In this document: piece after piece, positions 22,137 through 32,458 of the stretch
Layout of the letters: every line of letters begins with the position of its first letter
How positions within the stretch are numbered: the first letter of the stretch is position 1
Assembly (NCBI GenBank): GCA_018136815.1
Contig: CM030932.1
Span: 5,308,407 to 5,372,406, forward strand
Direction of reading: 5' to 3'
Source: Isochrysis galbana
Taxonomy: Eukaryota > Haptophyta > Isochrysidales > Isochrysidaceae
DNA length: 64,000 nt
Notes under the pieces: model-generated
The model's input: only the letters and a program-made list of their open reading frames with translations
The model's database searches: none
What the model was told of the DNA's origin: nothing
Translations under genes and position numbers: made by a program

Positions 22137-22397
22137 TTTACTGTGATGTCGACACCATGCAAAGGGTGGTGAATACACACGGCTTGCACGGTGGTCTCGG
22201 CTTTCAGCAGCCGGGGCCCGCGTCTGCTCTCTGCACAGCAATCGCTTTTCGGGTGCAGATCATGACACGCGTTGCGGGCGTGAACAGTAAACTAAGTGGA
22301 AGAGGGCGACTTTGAACGTGGCTCTCACACGCGCTGAACAACAATGGATATGCACCGTCGGGAAATCGCATAGACTCGTCTGTGTACGCCACCGAGG
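22137..22397. other. 3' flank of SFT2, nothing seen
   Basis: No frame or repeat recognised. Confidence 0.35.
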
Positions 22398-23232
22398 TTA
22401 TGTTCTGCGCTGCGCTAAGGCCAGTGCGCGAAGGTGCTGAAGCACACCTGCATACTCGCTTTGCAAGGGTTGCAGCAGAAAATGGGCGTGCGGACCTTGT
22501 GAGAAGAGGGAGCGGGTGCTATTTAATGTTGAAGTTGGAAGATGGTCCAGCTTGACAGCTAGCTTGCCGCCGCTCAGATCCCTCCACATGGCGTAAGTGT
22601 AGTCTGAACGGATCTGAATCTGTTGACTAGATCTCAGCGAACCGCAGTTTGCAGAGGGGAGAGGGTTGCCACAGAACACATCCATGATTAGCGCCGGTGG
22701 CAGTTGTGCTTCGCGCGCTCCGGCCGAAGCAAATGTGCTTGGAACAGCTAGGTACTGGATTGAGCGTAGAGCCACAACCAATGGTACTCCGGCACACGAG
22801 GCACGAAATTCGGTTTTAGGGCTCTCGTTGGAATAGCCGGGTTCAGCATCACAAAGGCGGGTGCCCCTAGGGTTCCCACCCGCAACCACGCCCAGAGTTC
22901 CCTCACGGGAAGAGTGAACGCCTCCCGGCGGCATCGAGTTTCGTGCGCGGCCCGTTTGGGCGGTTTTTGGCGCCCTAGGGCATAGGTCCGGATGGTGATC
23001 GGCTTGGCACAAGTGGCAAGATACCCGTGGCATGTGGCATCGTTGATCGTTGGATCGTGTTGTATCCAGGCTCTTTGGCAAGAATGTTTCGGCCTGAATA
23101 CGAGCATTCTTCGTTATCTACCGTCTTCTAGGTTCGTCGTGGTCGCTCCAGGCGAGTTGATTCAGATTCTCCCTGGGCTCAAATTCGGGTTCACCGATTT
23201 TCGTCTCGAAAATCGAAGGAGTTGAGTTTTAT
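22398..23232 (-). pseudogene. LINE ORF1 fragment with zinc knuckle
   Basis: The minus-strand frame carries CHLCQADHHPDLC, a C-x2-C-x3/4-H-x3/4-C zinc knuckle expected in ORF1-type RNA-binding proteins of LINEs. Just upstream, 23095-23232 matches 48105-48320: a GAATTTGAGCCCAGGGAGAAT-like block and the frame ITKNARIQAETFLPKSLDTT versus ITKKARTHAEIFMPKGLNTT. The two together define one conserved ORF1 region. It has no ATG of its own and ends at the SFT2 side in a stop at 22398. Function is inferred from motif and family context. Confidence 0.55.
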
Positions 23233-23259
23233 TTTTACCTGGAATTAACTTGTTGAGGG

Positions 23260-23665
23260 TGGAACCAACTTGTTCACGACTTGTTCAGGCGGGAACCAAC
23301 TTGTTCGGTGAGTGGAGCTAACTTGTTCGGTGGTTAAAACCAACTTGTTCGATGAGAGATCAACATGTTGAGAGGTCAACATGTTGAGAGGTCAACATGT
23401 TGAGAGGTCAACTTGTTGAGGGGTCAACATGTTGAGAGGTCAACATGTTGAGAGGTCAACATGTTGAGAGGTCAACATGTTGAGAGGTCAACATGTTGAG
23501 AGGTCAACATGTTGAGAGGTCAACTTGTTGAGGGGTCAACATGTTGAGAGGTCGACATGTTGAGAGGTCAACATGTTGAGAGGTCAACTTGTTGAGAGGT
23601 GAACATGTTGAAAGGTCAACATGTTGAGAGGTCAACTTGTTGAGATGTGAACTTGTTCAGGTTGT
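23260..23665. repeat. 16-bp palindromic minisatellite
   Basis: About 19 near-perfect units of GGTCAACATGTTGAGA (23350-23660), each holding the palindrome CAACATGTTG. ACTTGTTG variants interrupt at intervals, hinting at a higher-order unit. More diverged units with AACTTGTTC extend left to about 23245. Confidence 0.9.
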
Positions 23666-24025
23666 CTGGTAGCTTGTTGTTCGGCACGTGTAGCGCCTGT
23701 TGGTGACCTGCAGCCCCCTGAGTACCCCAAGCCCCGAGTCTTCCGAGTCATCCTTTCGAGTCTACGAGTCCCTACGAGTCCCAAGTAAGCGGTATCTGCT
23801 CGCCGCGCCCTATTCTACGTCCTCCGTCCCTCCGATTCGCGTTCCGTGCCACTCTCCCGTCCGTTTCTCATGCCCGTCATTTGCCCTCCCCGTTCTCCCG
23901 ATGAGCCCGTTCCGGGCTCCCCGGATGAGCTGAGCGCCGCGCTAGCCGCCGGTGCGCCATCGCGGCTCGTTTCCCAAGAGGAAACGAGCTTCGCTCCGAC
24001 AGATCGTTGGCGTGTATGAGTCGTT
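23666..24025. other. Intergenic with CGAGTC word cluster
   Basis: At 23710-23792 the word CGAGTC appears repeatedly (CCGAGTCTTCCGAGTC, TACGAGTCCCTACGAGTC), recalling GACTCG at 2155-2237. No gene seen. Confidence 0.5.
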
Positions 24026-24880
24026 GTCGCATTCGCGAATCGACACTCGTTAGGCTTCGCTCTTCTCTTCGTCGTTCGGTATTTATCGTTATAATTCTCT
24101 CGTTCTCGTTCTCGGTCAAAAGCTTCGCTTGGATGCATGGGATCGTGGGTTGTGGAGCGCCCTCTCTCTTCCTCTCGAAAGAGAAGGGAAGTTTCCCCAC
24201 CTTTCTTCCTCCCAGGCGCCTCGCAGATAGGTTTAATTTGCTATCTCCCCTGCGGTTCTTTATCTGCTTCTCGGGGCAATCAGGTTTAATTTGCGACCTC
24301 TTCGTATCTCCCCCTTAGGCACATCGCACTCCTTTCGTCTTATTCGGTAGGTCTCTTGGAATCCTGCGTAGCAAGATTGCCCCTCGATTCCGTTATGGTG
24401 CGATTCCCGTTCCAGACAAGATCGCCGACAGATCGCCCTTTGATCGTCGTCCGTTGTTGTCTGATCGGAGTGTTTGGGTTTGATTTCAGTCGAGTTATGT
24501 GAGAAAGTCGTGGGGCGAGAGTCGGGGTGTTTTCCTGGGTGTCGTTGTCCGTCGTCCTGTCGTCAGTCGTCATCCGTCGTCGCTCTCGCTCTCGTCGCTC
24601 TCGCTCTCGTAACACTCGTACCCAACAAACTCGCCTCGCCTCGCCAGCCCCTGCCTTCACAGCCCTCCTCTCACTCGCCCTCGCCTCTCGCTACTCGGTC
24701 GATGTCGCTCTCGCCGCCGTCCTCGCCCTCGCTCAAGCCCGCCTGCCCGCCTTCCTCTGCTGACGGGCTTCAGCCCGTCATCGTCTCCGAAGCCGTCTCC
24801 TCAGCCGCGCCTGCCGCCGGCTTGCCACCTTCCTCATTGCCCTCAGGCCCTATGGGCCATCCCAATTCGTCAGTCGTATG
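24026..24880 (+). mobile_element. Element B, copy B2 (5' part)
   Basis: Near-identical to B1 (14878-15740) over about 850 bp. It stops matching just after CATCCCAATTCGTCA, before the acidic end of the B1 ORF. Scattered substitutions and no large indels suggest two fairly recent insertions. Confidence 0.65.
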
Positions 24881-24881
24881 A
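24702..24881 (+). CDS. Element B ORF, truncated copy
   Basis: 59 residues from the ATG at 24702, same N-terminus as 15556 (MSLSPPSSPSLKPACPPSS), ending NSSVV and stop where the repeat is broken. Not expected to be functional. Confidence 0.35.
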   Translation: MSLSPPSSPSLKPACPPSSADGLQPVIVSEAVSSAAPAAGLPPSSLPSGPMGHPNSSVV

Positions 24882-25004
24882 GGGCCGAGGCAACACGGAT
24901 GCAAACTTCGGGCCGCCTGGGCTTTTGTGGTTTAGCTTTGGCAGTGGTAGCCTTGGGAGAGAGGCTGCTGTCGCCGGTACAGAGGTGGGCGCCGGGCTTC
25001 GCGA

Positions 25005-25125
25005 CAGATGAGTGCTCTGAGCTCCATATATTACGTCAAATGGACGTTTCATATATGTTGTAAACACACCCCTTCGTCGAGGCAACTGCGACGTGCAGCA
25101 CCTCCCAAGGTGCTTCGCCGCTTAA
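25005..25125 (-). mobile_element. LINE C-terminal coding scrap
   Basis: TGAGTGCTCTGAGCTCCATATATTACG and the following GTCGAGGCA...GTGCAGCACCTCCCAAGGTGCTTCGCCGC match 3735-3850 inside the LINE C-terminal frame, same orientation. Only about 120 bp remain. Confidence 0.6.
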
Positions 25126-25689
25126 AAAGGACAAATCACTGTGTTTGACCGTCCTAGGAGTACCTTATTCCCATTTGCAATTACTTTTATGGCGGGTTGC
25201 GGCGAGGGGCGAGGCGGGGGGGGGGCTTTATGGTCGTGTAATATTGAATAGTTCATGAGGAAATGACCACTTGTGTGTACTTATGTTTACAAAATCTTTC
25301 CTGGTGAAGAAGAGAGCCCTATTCACGGGCACAGGATGGATCATGGGATGAACTATTGTAGACTCTCTGGTGCTTTCGCTCGCTCTCGTGAACTCCGAAC
25401 AATGAATAGGTTTTGGGTTCTAGTTTTGGGTAGAGTACATGTTTGTTTGATTCAGCGGGGTTTGAGGGTGCAAGTAGTTCCGCCTGAGAGAGGGAGAGAG
25501 AGTCGAAAGGTTCCTCCCCCAGCAGAGAGTGAGTGGATCCTCTCGTGAGAAGAGCGGAGGAGGGCTGAGACGTTTGCCCCGCCCCTCCCTCTCCCTCCCT
25601 CTCTCTCTCTCTCTCCCCCTCCCTCTCTCTGTCTGCTCTCTCTGCTCTCTCTCTCTCTCTCTCTGCTCTCTCTCTCCCTCTCTCTCTCT
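25126..25689. other. Flank before gap; CT microsatellite
   Basis: No gene recognised. 25595-25689 is a (CT)n/CTCC tract that probably broke the assembly. Confidence 0.5.
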
Positions 25690-25789
25690 NNNNNNNNNNN
25701 NNNNNNNNNNNNNNNNNNNNNNNNNNNNNNNNNNNNNNNNNNNNNNNNNNNNNNNNNNNNNNNNNNNNNNNNNNNNNNNNNNNNNNNNN
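25690..25789. other. Assembly gap (100 N)
   Basis: Placeholder of 100 N immediately 5' of the first visible lipin codons, so the start of that gene is missing. Confidence 0.99.
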
Positions 25790-26937
25790 CTCCTATCTCC
25801 AACGGCTAAACTCGTCATCTCAGACGTCGACGGCACCATCACAAAGTCCGATGTACTCGGCCAAATGCTGCCGCGTGTCGGTGTCGATTGGTCTCACCTC
25901 GGTGTCACCGCTCTCCATCAGGTATAGTCTAGCTTCTCTATTCGAAGCGTATCAGCCATGTCAACTACCGCACCCTCGCCGCCACAGCGCCTGCTTGCCG
26001 AGGGCTCGCCCGCGACTGCTGTAAGCGAGTCTAATTTGACATTCCCGAAGCTCATTGCTCGTTTTCACGTACCGGCCCCACATTTTGTCCTTGCTCCCCC
26101 TCCCGAGTCACGTAGCTCAGCCTGTTGCACGCACCCGCCCCATGCATAGAGCATCGCGGCCAACGGCTACCAAATGATATATCTAACGGCTCGCGGAATT
26201 GGCATGGCAACCACAACCAAAGAGTATCTGAAGAGTATTCGTCAGGGTGACGACATGCTCGCGCTGCCCGATGCCCCCGTGTTACTCTCGCCCACACGTC
26301 TGATCGAGTCGCTCACACGGGAGGTGATCCGCCGCAACCCTGAGGAATTCAAGATCGAGTGCCTGAGTAATATTCGCTCTTTGTGGCCCGAGGTGCGCCG
26401 ACCGCCTTTTATTTTATCTAGTTAGCACCGAGCCCGTTTCATCGTCGTCGCTCGCAGACCAACGAGCCACGCTGTCGTGCCGCCTGAGAGACGCTCGCCG
26501 TATAGGCACTGCCCAGTCGCAATATGCCCCCTTCCGAGATGGCCATTAGAGCCCGCGCCTAACCATCCCTTCCCACTGAACTCAATTTTGTTTAGTCACA
26601 CAATCCCTTCTACGCTGGTTTTGGCAACAACTCGAATGACGAGATGGCCTATGTGGCCGCCGGGGTACCACCATCTCGCATCTTTGTCATCAACCCTGCG
26701 GGTGAGATCCGACAAGGAGGCGGCACGTATTGCTGGGCTAGCTACCCACGCTTGCTCGAGCTCGCCCACGAGGTGTTCCCGCCACTCGACGAGTCGTCTA
26801 GTAGCACTGGCCCAAGTGGTAGCACGAGGGACGAGCCTGTCGGAGACGAGTTCAAGTCGTCCAACTTTTGGCGGAGGCCGCTTCCATCATTGGAGCCTCC
26901 TCCAACACCTGCGAACAGACAACCCCAAGAAGTCTGA
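25790..26937 (+). CDS. Lipin / phosphatidate phosphatase, C-terminal catalytic (LNS2) domain, 5'-partial
   Basis: Mg-dependent phosphatidate phosphatase that makes diacylglycerol for lipid synthesis. Three exons are visible: up to 25921, 26150-26392 and 26596-26937, with GT-AG introns 25922-26149 and 26393-26595. The HAD catalytic motif [10 protein letters not shown] opens the visible part (DxDxT). [16 protein letters not shown] follows, then [17 protein letters not shown] and the closing [12 protein letters not shown] 40-residue non-conserved tail ends the protein. The N-terminal lipin (NLIP) domain and the start codon would lie in or before the gap, and nothing like them is visible at 25130-25689. 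Exon joins are chosen by phase and family match. Confidence 0.88.
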
Positions 26938-27840
26938 GAGAATTTCGAAAGAAATGGATGATTGTGCAGGACCACCAGGTCCCTTGCGACCGTCATTCAT
27001 GCCACCTTGGCATGCTCATTGCGGGACGAGTCGACATCTACGGCGAGCAACATCCGGCTTCACCGATGGATGATGCAGATCATCTAAAGCAACAATTGGA
27101 CGTCAGTAAGAGGATGTCACGAGCTAATTCTTCCGGATCCTTCTCGCCTCCGCACACGTGTGGAATCCGATGAGATGCACACGTCGACATGAGCCACGAC
27201 CTCTGCGGGGCGAGTTGAGTCTCGGTCACAAGACATGGCTACAAGTGTCAAGGCGCAAGCTCCAAGCGCGTTGCGTGTCCCTCATCGCAAATTGACCAAT
27301 GTTCACCTTCTTATACGTAGAGGAGAGGCTGCGAGTGGTCCCGTGCGTTCGACGCACGAAAGCCTTCAAATTGATGGCAGTAATCTGATTTTTCTGATTC
27401 TAGGCTTCTCATAGGTGATGTGTGCCGTTTGCAAGCTCTTGATTCATCTGATGAACCACCAAAGCTGAGGTGGTGTGGGGAAAGTGTTTTGGTGTTGGGC
27501 GGGTGACGATGAGATGGTAAGTGGAAGTGGGCATGTGGATGTTTGGGGAGTGGAAGTGGGCATGTGGGACGTGGGTGTTATATGGTGTAGATCTCGTGGG
27601 ATGTTGGCTTCCGCGTCATGGTGTCTGTTGATTGATGTTTGTATGTGCGATTGGTGCCAAAATGGTGTGCCTTTTTTGTTGCTCGGCGCAGGCGCCAGGG
27701 TCGGTGACGATGACAGGTTTTCTCTAGTCTCTAGGGGTAGGCAAATACTTTTAAAACTTAAAGCACATCATTTCCATTTCTTTGCCAGCTTGGAGCTTGG
27801 CCGCAAATACTTTGCTATGTAGGAAGCCAATGGGGGCCTC
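26938..27840. other. Intergenic, no gene seen
   Basis: No protein-like frame. GTGGAAGTGGGCATGTGG is repeated at about 27520 and 27550. Confidence 0.4.
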
Positions 27841-27844
27841 GCGC

Positions 27845-28235
27845 CCCCCTCTCTCCATCGCAGCTACCCCTTGGGTGGGCCTGCACAACCATCCTTAGCC
27901 TTTGCCTTTTGGCAGGGGCTGAGCACTCAACACATCAAGCCAAACACTCGCCGGGCGCGCGCCGCGCGTTGCACGCGCTTGCACGCATTCGCTTGCACAG
28001 GCCCTTGATCGGATCGGTACTGGCCCCCCAACACCACCACTAAGCCACAGACCACCAGAGAGACGCCAAGAGTGCACCCAGGGCAGCGAGGCGAGCGAGG
28101 GAGAGGGGAGAGGCAGGAGAGGTCAGGGGCATTGCCTTAGCCCCCACTGCCCCCTTGAGCTGCCACAACTGGCCCTTTGGGCTTTGGGGGGGCCCGAGGG
28201 ACGAGGGACCCCCAGCCCCCAGAGGTAGGGCGGTC
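27845..28235 (+). mobile_element. LINE 5'-region fragments
   Basis: CTCCATCGCAGCTACCCCTTGGGTGGGCCTGCA...CTGAGCACTCAACA matches the sequence after the head ATG at 55512-55590, and, inverted, 33350-33420. 28075-28215 (AGCGAGGGAGAGG...CCCCCTTGAGCTG) matches 39955-40090 and 44985-45130 (same strand) and 33085-33240 and 35725-35880 (inverted). It is a mosaic of 5' parts of the LINE family. Confidence 0.55.
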
Positions 28236-28241
28236 AAACAG

Positions 28242-28742
28242 TCAAACAAGGTTTTTTATCGTGGGTAAAAAGTGACCATCACACGTCTCACGGTTGAGGC
28301 AGAGCGGGCAAGAGCAGGAGGCCCGCTTCTGCAGGTGGAGGGGCCTTGGGCCCCTTTGGCGGGCCCGGCGCGGGACGCGTCGACGCAGATTCTGCACTTG
28401 ACGGATCGAGCATGACCACTGGCTTGATATGCGAGGAGACGGAAGGGAACGATCGGCGGGAGGCGCGGCGGAAATGGCTGGGAGTGGTGGAATGGCGGCC
28501 TTGACCACCTCCTCAGCAGAGGAAGGCGGGAGGACGGGCTTGGGCGAGCGCGAGCGCGAGGACGGAGCGGAAATGGCTGGGCGATTGGTGGTGATAGATA
28601 GGCTCAGGCTAAGGCTGAGGAGAGGTTTGGTACTGAAGGGGTGTTGAGAACGAGGGACGAGAACGGGAACGAGAACGAAAAACGACAGACGACAGACGAC
28701 AGAACGGATAGAGTCCGACGGTCTGATGACACGGCACCACAC
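28242..28742 (-). pseudogene. Element-B-like ORF fragment
   Basis: The minus frame contains APSSRSRSPKPVLPPSSAEE, shared with 55616-55912 and related to the element-B ORF at 15556 (PSLKPACPPSSADG). A cysteine-rich stretch RASCSCPLCLNRETCDGH follows near the C-terminus. Upstream (28600-28700) repeats TTCTCGTTC words like the element-B leader. Degraded, no function assigned. Confidence 0.4.
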
Positions 28743-29880
28743 TCACATCAACACTCTCTCCACACTTACGTATCTGCTTTATCACGGAACACGGAACGCA
28801 GCACAGAGGCCTGCTGGCGGACCGAACACGGAAGAGAATACCGACAAGAGAGCGACGGGGCGACGGACGATCCGACGGGGCGACAGTTACGCACAGGAAT
28901 GAGGAAGGAATCTTTCGAAAACCCGAATTGATGAAGACCGAAGTAAAACAGCGCCACGATATAATCCAACGGGCAGTGGTAGTCTTGCCCTCTGACTCTG
29001 AGGCATCACTCATGCTAGAGCTCTCCCAGCAGCCTCAAAGGGGCCGAAGGACTGCAGCGCCAGTAGTTGAGCACGCGTCAGGAATTGGGTGGACACGGAG
29101 TACGCCCACGAATGCGAAAAACTACCCCCTGTTCTCCGGATTGGCATGCGCTCATAAATAGCTGTATCTACTCTAGTTGGGGGGCTTATGGCAAAAGCAC
29201 GCCCCCACCCTGCCTTTGCCTCGAAAATAACGGAAGGTGGAATCTCGTAATCTCCAGGAAGGGGGTCAGACCAGGTGCGGTCCTCCGCTCGTGCTGCCAC
29301 CTCGTGGCCGGGAGCTCGAGGCGTAAAGCCGAGGGTGGGGCTCATCGCCGAATGGACATTAGCTCTTTGTTCTCCTCGAGCCGTTTCTCGGCCGCGGAGG
29401 TGGCTATGGGACGGCTCGGAATCTCAGCGGTCTGCGAAGCGGGAGGCACATCGGTCGATATGAATCTGATCTCAAAAGCCGAGATCATCATCGAGACGTG
29501 CATTAGGCAGCGCCAATCAGGAAGATTTGGAAGACTTCCCTCTGATCTCGCAGCACACCTTCACCTCCCCGACCCTCTCCTGCTCCGTGGAGCTGTGTTA
29601 TCTCCGCAGATACCGGTCGCGCATCTCCATCTCCCTCTTCCCCCGCCGCCCCCCCGCCCAAGAGCAATGGAAGCCCCCCCGCCCCCCCCGCCCCCCGCCC
29701 CCCGCCCCCCCCTCGCCCGCCCCCCGCCCGCCCGCCTCCTCGCCCCTCTCTTTTTCTCTTTTTCCTCCCTGCCCCCATTTCCCCCCCGCTTCACCCTCTT
29801 ACCCCATTTTCCCCCCTTACGCGCACCCCGCCTCCTCCCCCCCGCCCCCCCTCTTCCGCTTCCCCCGCCCACCTCACCCA
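28743..29880. other. Intergenic and C-rich 5' flank of TIR-like gene
   Basis: No gene before 29881. 29640-29870 on the coding strand is almost pure C/CT, giving long proline-rich frames on the plus strand and glycine-rich ones on the minus, which I treat as artefacts. Confidence 0.45.
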
Positions 29881-31881
29881 ATGAGCGAACCCGACGCGCC
29901 GGGCGTCGATCCGGGCTTCGACCCGCTCCGGCAGAAGGCCACCGCATACCTCATCGCCGTCACCGTCATCGCCTGCCTCCCGCTGCTCGTACAGCTTGTA
30001 TACGCCAGCCTTCTCTGCCTTCGCTCGTTCACTCCCACATCCGGCTACACTGACCTCGACCACCTGCGCGTGCAAAACCCTGACGTGGTGTCACTGGCCA
30101 AGCGCCTCACCGAGGCCAAGGCTGCCGAGGCGCACGTCCGCTCGCGAGTCACCTTTGCCTCGCTTGCACTTGCGTGGGCCTTCCTAACACTCGCATGGGG
30201 ACCACTCATTGTCAGCCTCAGCACAGACATCCCACAGGGCTTCATCTACTCGCTATGGCTCCCTCTTCCACTCTCCGGTTTCATGACTATGATCGGCCCC
30301 ACGCTCATGCTTCTCGCCTTCCGACCGCTCGATGTCGTCGGTATCCGGGGCGCCGGCACTTTCCTCGTACTTATGCAGCTGTACTATGTTCTGGTCGACA
30401 CCCAGCAGCTTATCTCGTGGCACATGGCAGCTGCTGAGGCTGGTGGTTGGGAGACAATTCCCTTCATTCTCTTCCTCTTCCAATTGGCCGGCTGCCTCTT
30501 CGTAGCCCTTGCCTGCGCCATTGGCTTCTTTGTTGCCACGTGCAATCGGTCTTCACGTCGCGCTTTACGACGAATGTGGATTGTGATGCAGGCCTCTTTC
30601 ATCATCGGAGCGTGCGTCTGGCTGCCCCAGATCGCAATCTACACCTCCATCGGAGAGGGTATCCCGCCATACCTCCAGCAGGCAGCATGGTGGTCGTTTT
30701 TTGGTTTTGTTCTCGGGCTGCCTCTCACGTCCTCTGTGCGTGGCCTTATCCACCGATGGCTCGGAGGCATCGGCATGTCCGACCAGATGAGGGGCTTGGC
30801 TGCTGTATCATCGTTGATTGGCCGGTCCAATAGCAGGCGGCCTATCCATGAAGTCTGCGAGGACGCCGTCAAGGATTTCCGCTTTCTCTCATGGTCAGCC
30901 TTGCGGCCCGAGGATCTGCGGTCTTCAGGGGTTGACAGCAGTGCGCTCAAATACCTTGAGGCAGCTGCGCAACCGGCGCAGCTTGGTGCAGTTGATGCCT
31001 TCATCTCACACAGTTGGCAGGATGATGGCTTTGCCAAATACGAGGCGTTGGAAGAGTGGGCGAACGATTTCCGGCGAGTGCACGAGCGCGAGCCGACCAT
31101 TTGGCTGGTGTGCGCGGCCCCCTTTCACATGGCGGGCAGTGCCCTCGGCCCAGTCCCTCCATCCACGCCCTTACTCTCGTTTGAAGTAACCCTTCCCCCC
31201 CCCCCCCCCCGCGTCTCTCAGGATAAGGCGTGCATCCGGCAGACCGAGATTGAACGCAGTTTGGCTGGCCTGCCCGTATTCCTGTATGGTTGTCGTTCCC
31301 TGGTAATTCTGTACGGGCACACATATTCTCAACGCTTATGGTGCATCATGGAGATATTTTGTTTTGTCACCATGGGCGGCTCACCCGAGAACATCAAAGT
31401 GCTAGCGCTCAGGGACAACGGGCTTTCACCTGAGCTCGCGGCTGCTGGGCCTGCGGATTCCAGGCTGCGATCGGCGCGCATGTCGGTTACCTCGTCGTTC
31501 AGGAAGGACTTGAGGCAGTTCAGACTCGACGACGCGCGATGCATGCTCGAGGATGACCGCGACCGTATGCTTGGAGTAATCGAGTCGGCCTTTGGCGACC
31601 ACGTGCACTTCAACACGCTCGTGCATGAGCTATTCACCACCCACCAACGTCGCACCTGTAATCAGATGTCCGATGGTCACGACCCAAGCAGCTCGCCTGA
31701 TTCGGCTCGCAAGATGATCTCGATCTGTGAGCCGGTGGCCTCGGATGTGGTCGCCTCGGACCCACTGAGAAGGGGGCACCGCCTCTCTCGTGCGTGGGTG
31801 TCCGGCGCCATTTCTCGGGGCCAAGGTGTGCAGGGTATGGACACGAGTGATTCTCTTCGCTCTGATGACTCTATTGTATGA
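29881..31881 (+). CDS. Seven-TM membrane protein with cytosolic TIR-like domain
   Basis: 628 residues if the intron at 31108-31221 is removed. That intron is 114 bp, GT...CTCTCAG, and has no stop, so the frame reads through it; removal joins EPTIWL to DKACIRQ, the expected continuation of the domain. Start: ATG 29881, the first after a C-rich leader. About seven hydrophobic segments lie in residues 20-285 (first AYLIAVTVIACLPLLVQLVY). The domain begins VDAFISHSWQDDGF near 375 and continues with SLAGLPVFLYGCRSLVILYG and TYSQRLWCIMEIFCFVTMGG. I know this layout from predicted proteins of oomycetes and algae that are called TIR-like. Whether it binds or cleaves NAD is unknown. The C-terminus is serine-rich. 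Confidence 0.75.
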   Translation: MSEPDAPGVDPGFDPLRQKATAYLIAVTVIACLPLLVQLVYASLLCLRSFTPTSGYTDLDHLRVQNPDVVSLAKRLTEAKAAEAHVRSRVTFASLALAWAFLTLAWGPLIVSLSTDIPQGFIYSLWLPLPLSGFMTMIGPTLMLLAFRPLDVVGIRGAGTFLVLMQLYYVLVDTQQLISWHMAAAEAGGWETIPFILFLFQLAGCLFVALACAIGFFVATCNRSSRRALRRMWIVMQASFIIGACVWLPQIAIYTSIGEGIPPYLQQAAWWSFFGFVLGLPLTSSVRGLIHRWLGGIGMSDQMRGLAAVSSLIGRSNSRRPIHEVCEDAVKDFRFLSWSALRPEDLRSSGVDSSALKYLEAAAQPAQLGAVDAFISHSWQDDGFAKYEALEEWANDFRRVHEREPTIWLVCAAPFHMAGSALGPVPPSTPLLSFEVTLPPPPPRVSQDKACIRQTEIERSLAGLPVFLYGCRSLVILYGHTYSQRLWCIMEIFCFVTMGGSPENIKVLALRDNGLSPELAAAGPADSRLRSARMSVTSSFRKDLRQFRLDDARCMLEDDRDRMLGVIESAFGDHVHFNTLVHELFTTHQRRTCNQMSDGHDPSSSPDSARKMISICEPVASDVVASDPLRRGHRLSRAWVSGAISRGQGVQGMDTSDSLRSDDSIV

Positions 31882-32379
31882 CTTCCCTCCACCCTGAGGT
31901 TTGTCGTATCTCTCCACCGTGAGATTTGTCGTATCCCTCGAGCTTTGCCCCACTTACCTATGTGAAGCTCAATGATGCCCGACACCGGTGACCATGGGAT
32001 GATTATTTCTCGGCCTCTCCCAGCCGTTCCTTGCCTGGCGAACTAGCTCAATCGCATGTTCATCTCCTTACTTATTCTTGTGGGACAACTAGGCGAATGC
32101 GTGAGCAATCGAAATGTCGCACGCAACGTGGTGCTCTCCCCTCCCCCGATTTGTTAGTTGCCCCTGTTCCTGAATATATTGTGGATCTCTTGGGACTTCA
32201 CGAAGGGGATAAGCTCTCGTTTTGTTTGCAACTCCCGTGCACGGTGAACTCGTGAATGCGGACGTGTCACACCCCTTGTATCAGCATGGCGAGTACATGT
32301 GAGTTGGTCGTGCGTGCTGAATGGTATGATATGGCTGTACGTAGGTTGGGGCGCTATCCTTGGTCTCGGGCGTGCCGGC
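31882..32379. other. 3' flank, nothing seen
   Basis: GTTTGTCGTATC-type words recur at 31900-31935 (TTTGTCGTATCTC, TTTGTCGTATCCC). No gene. Confidence 0.35.
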
Positions 32380-32458
32380 TGAAGGGGTTGACTATGTGTT
32401 CTACCCTCTGCCTAACTTCAAGTTAGGCAGAGGGTAGAACACATAGTCAACCCCTTCA
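32380..32458. repeat. 79-bp perfect palindrome (39-bp arms, 1-nt centre)
   Basis: Left arm 32380-32418, central C at 32419, right arm 32420-32458, with no mismatch. Arm landmarks are GGGGTTGACTATGTG and TCTGCCTAACTT. Transcription would give a hairpin like a small-RNA precursor. A fold-back assembly error is the plain alternative. Confidence 0.95.

Noticed and set aside
23350..23660. CRISPR-like array
   Set aside because: Repeats are directly adjacent with no spacers; it is a minisatellite in a eukaryotic genome.
14878..24880. LTR pair flanking a 9-kb element
   Set aside because: The two 850-bp near-identical direct repeats look like LTRs by layout, but they enclose host genes (threonine dehydratase, SFT2, HNH), carry a start codon at the end, and show no TG...CA ends, primer-binding site or target duplication.
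29527..29880. N-terminal extension of the TIR-like ORF to 29527
   Set aside because: It is almost entirely proline from C-rich leader DNA; ATG 29881 begins ordinary coding composition.
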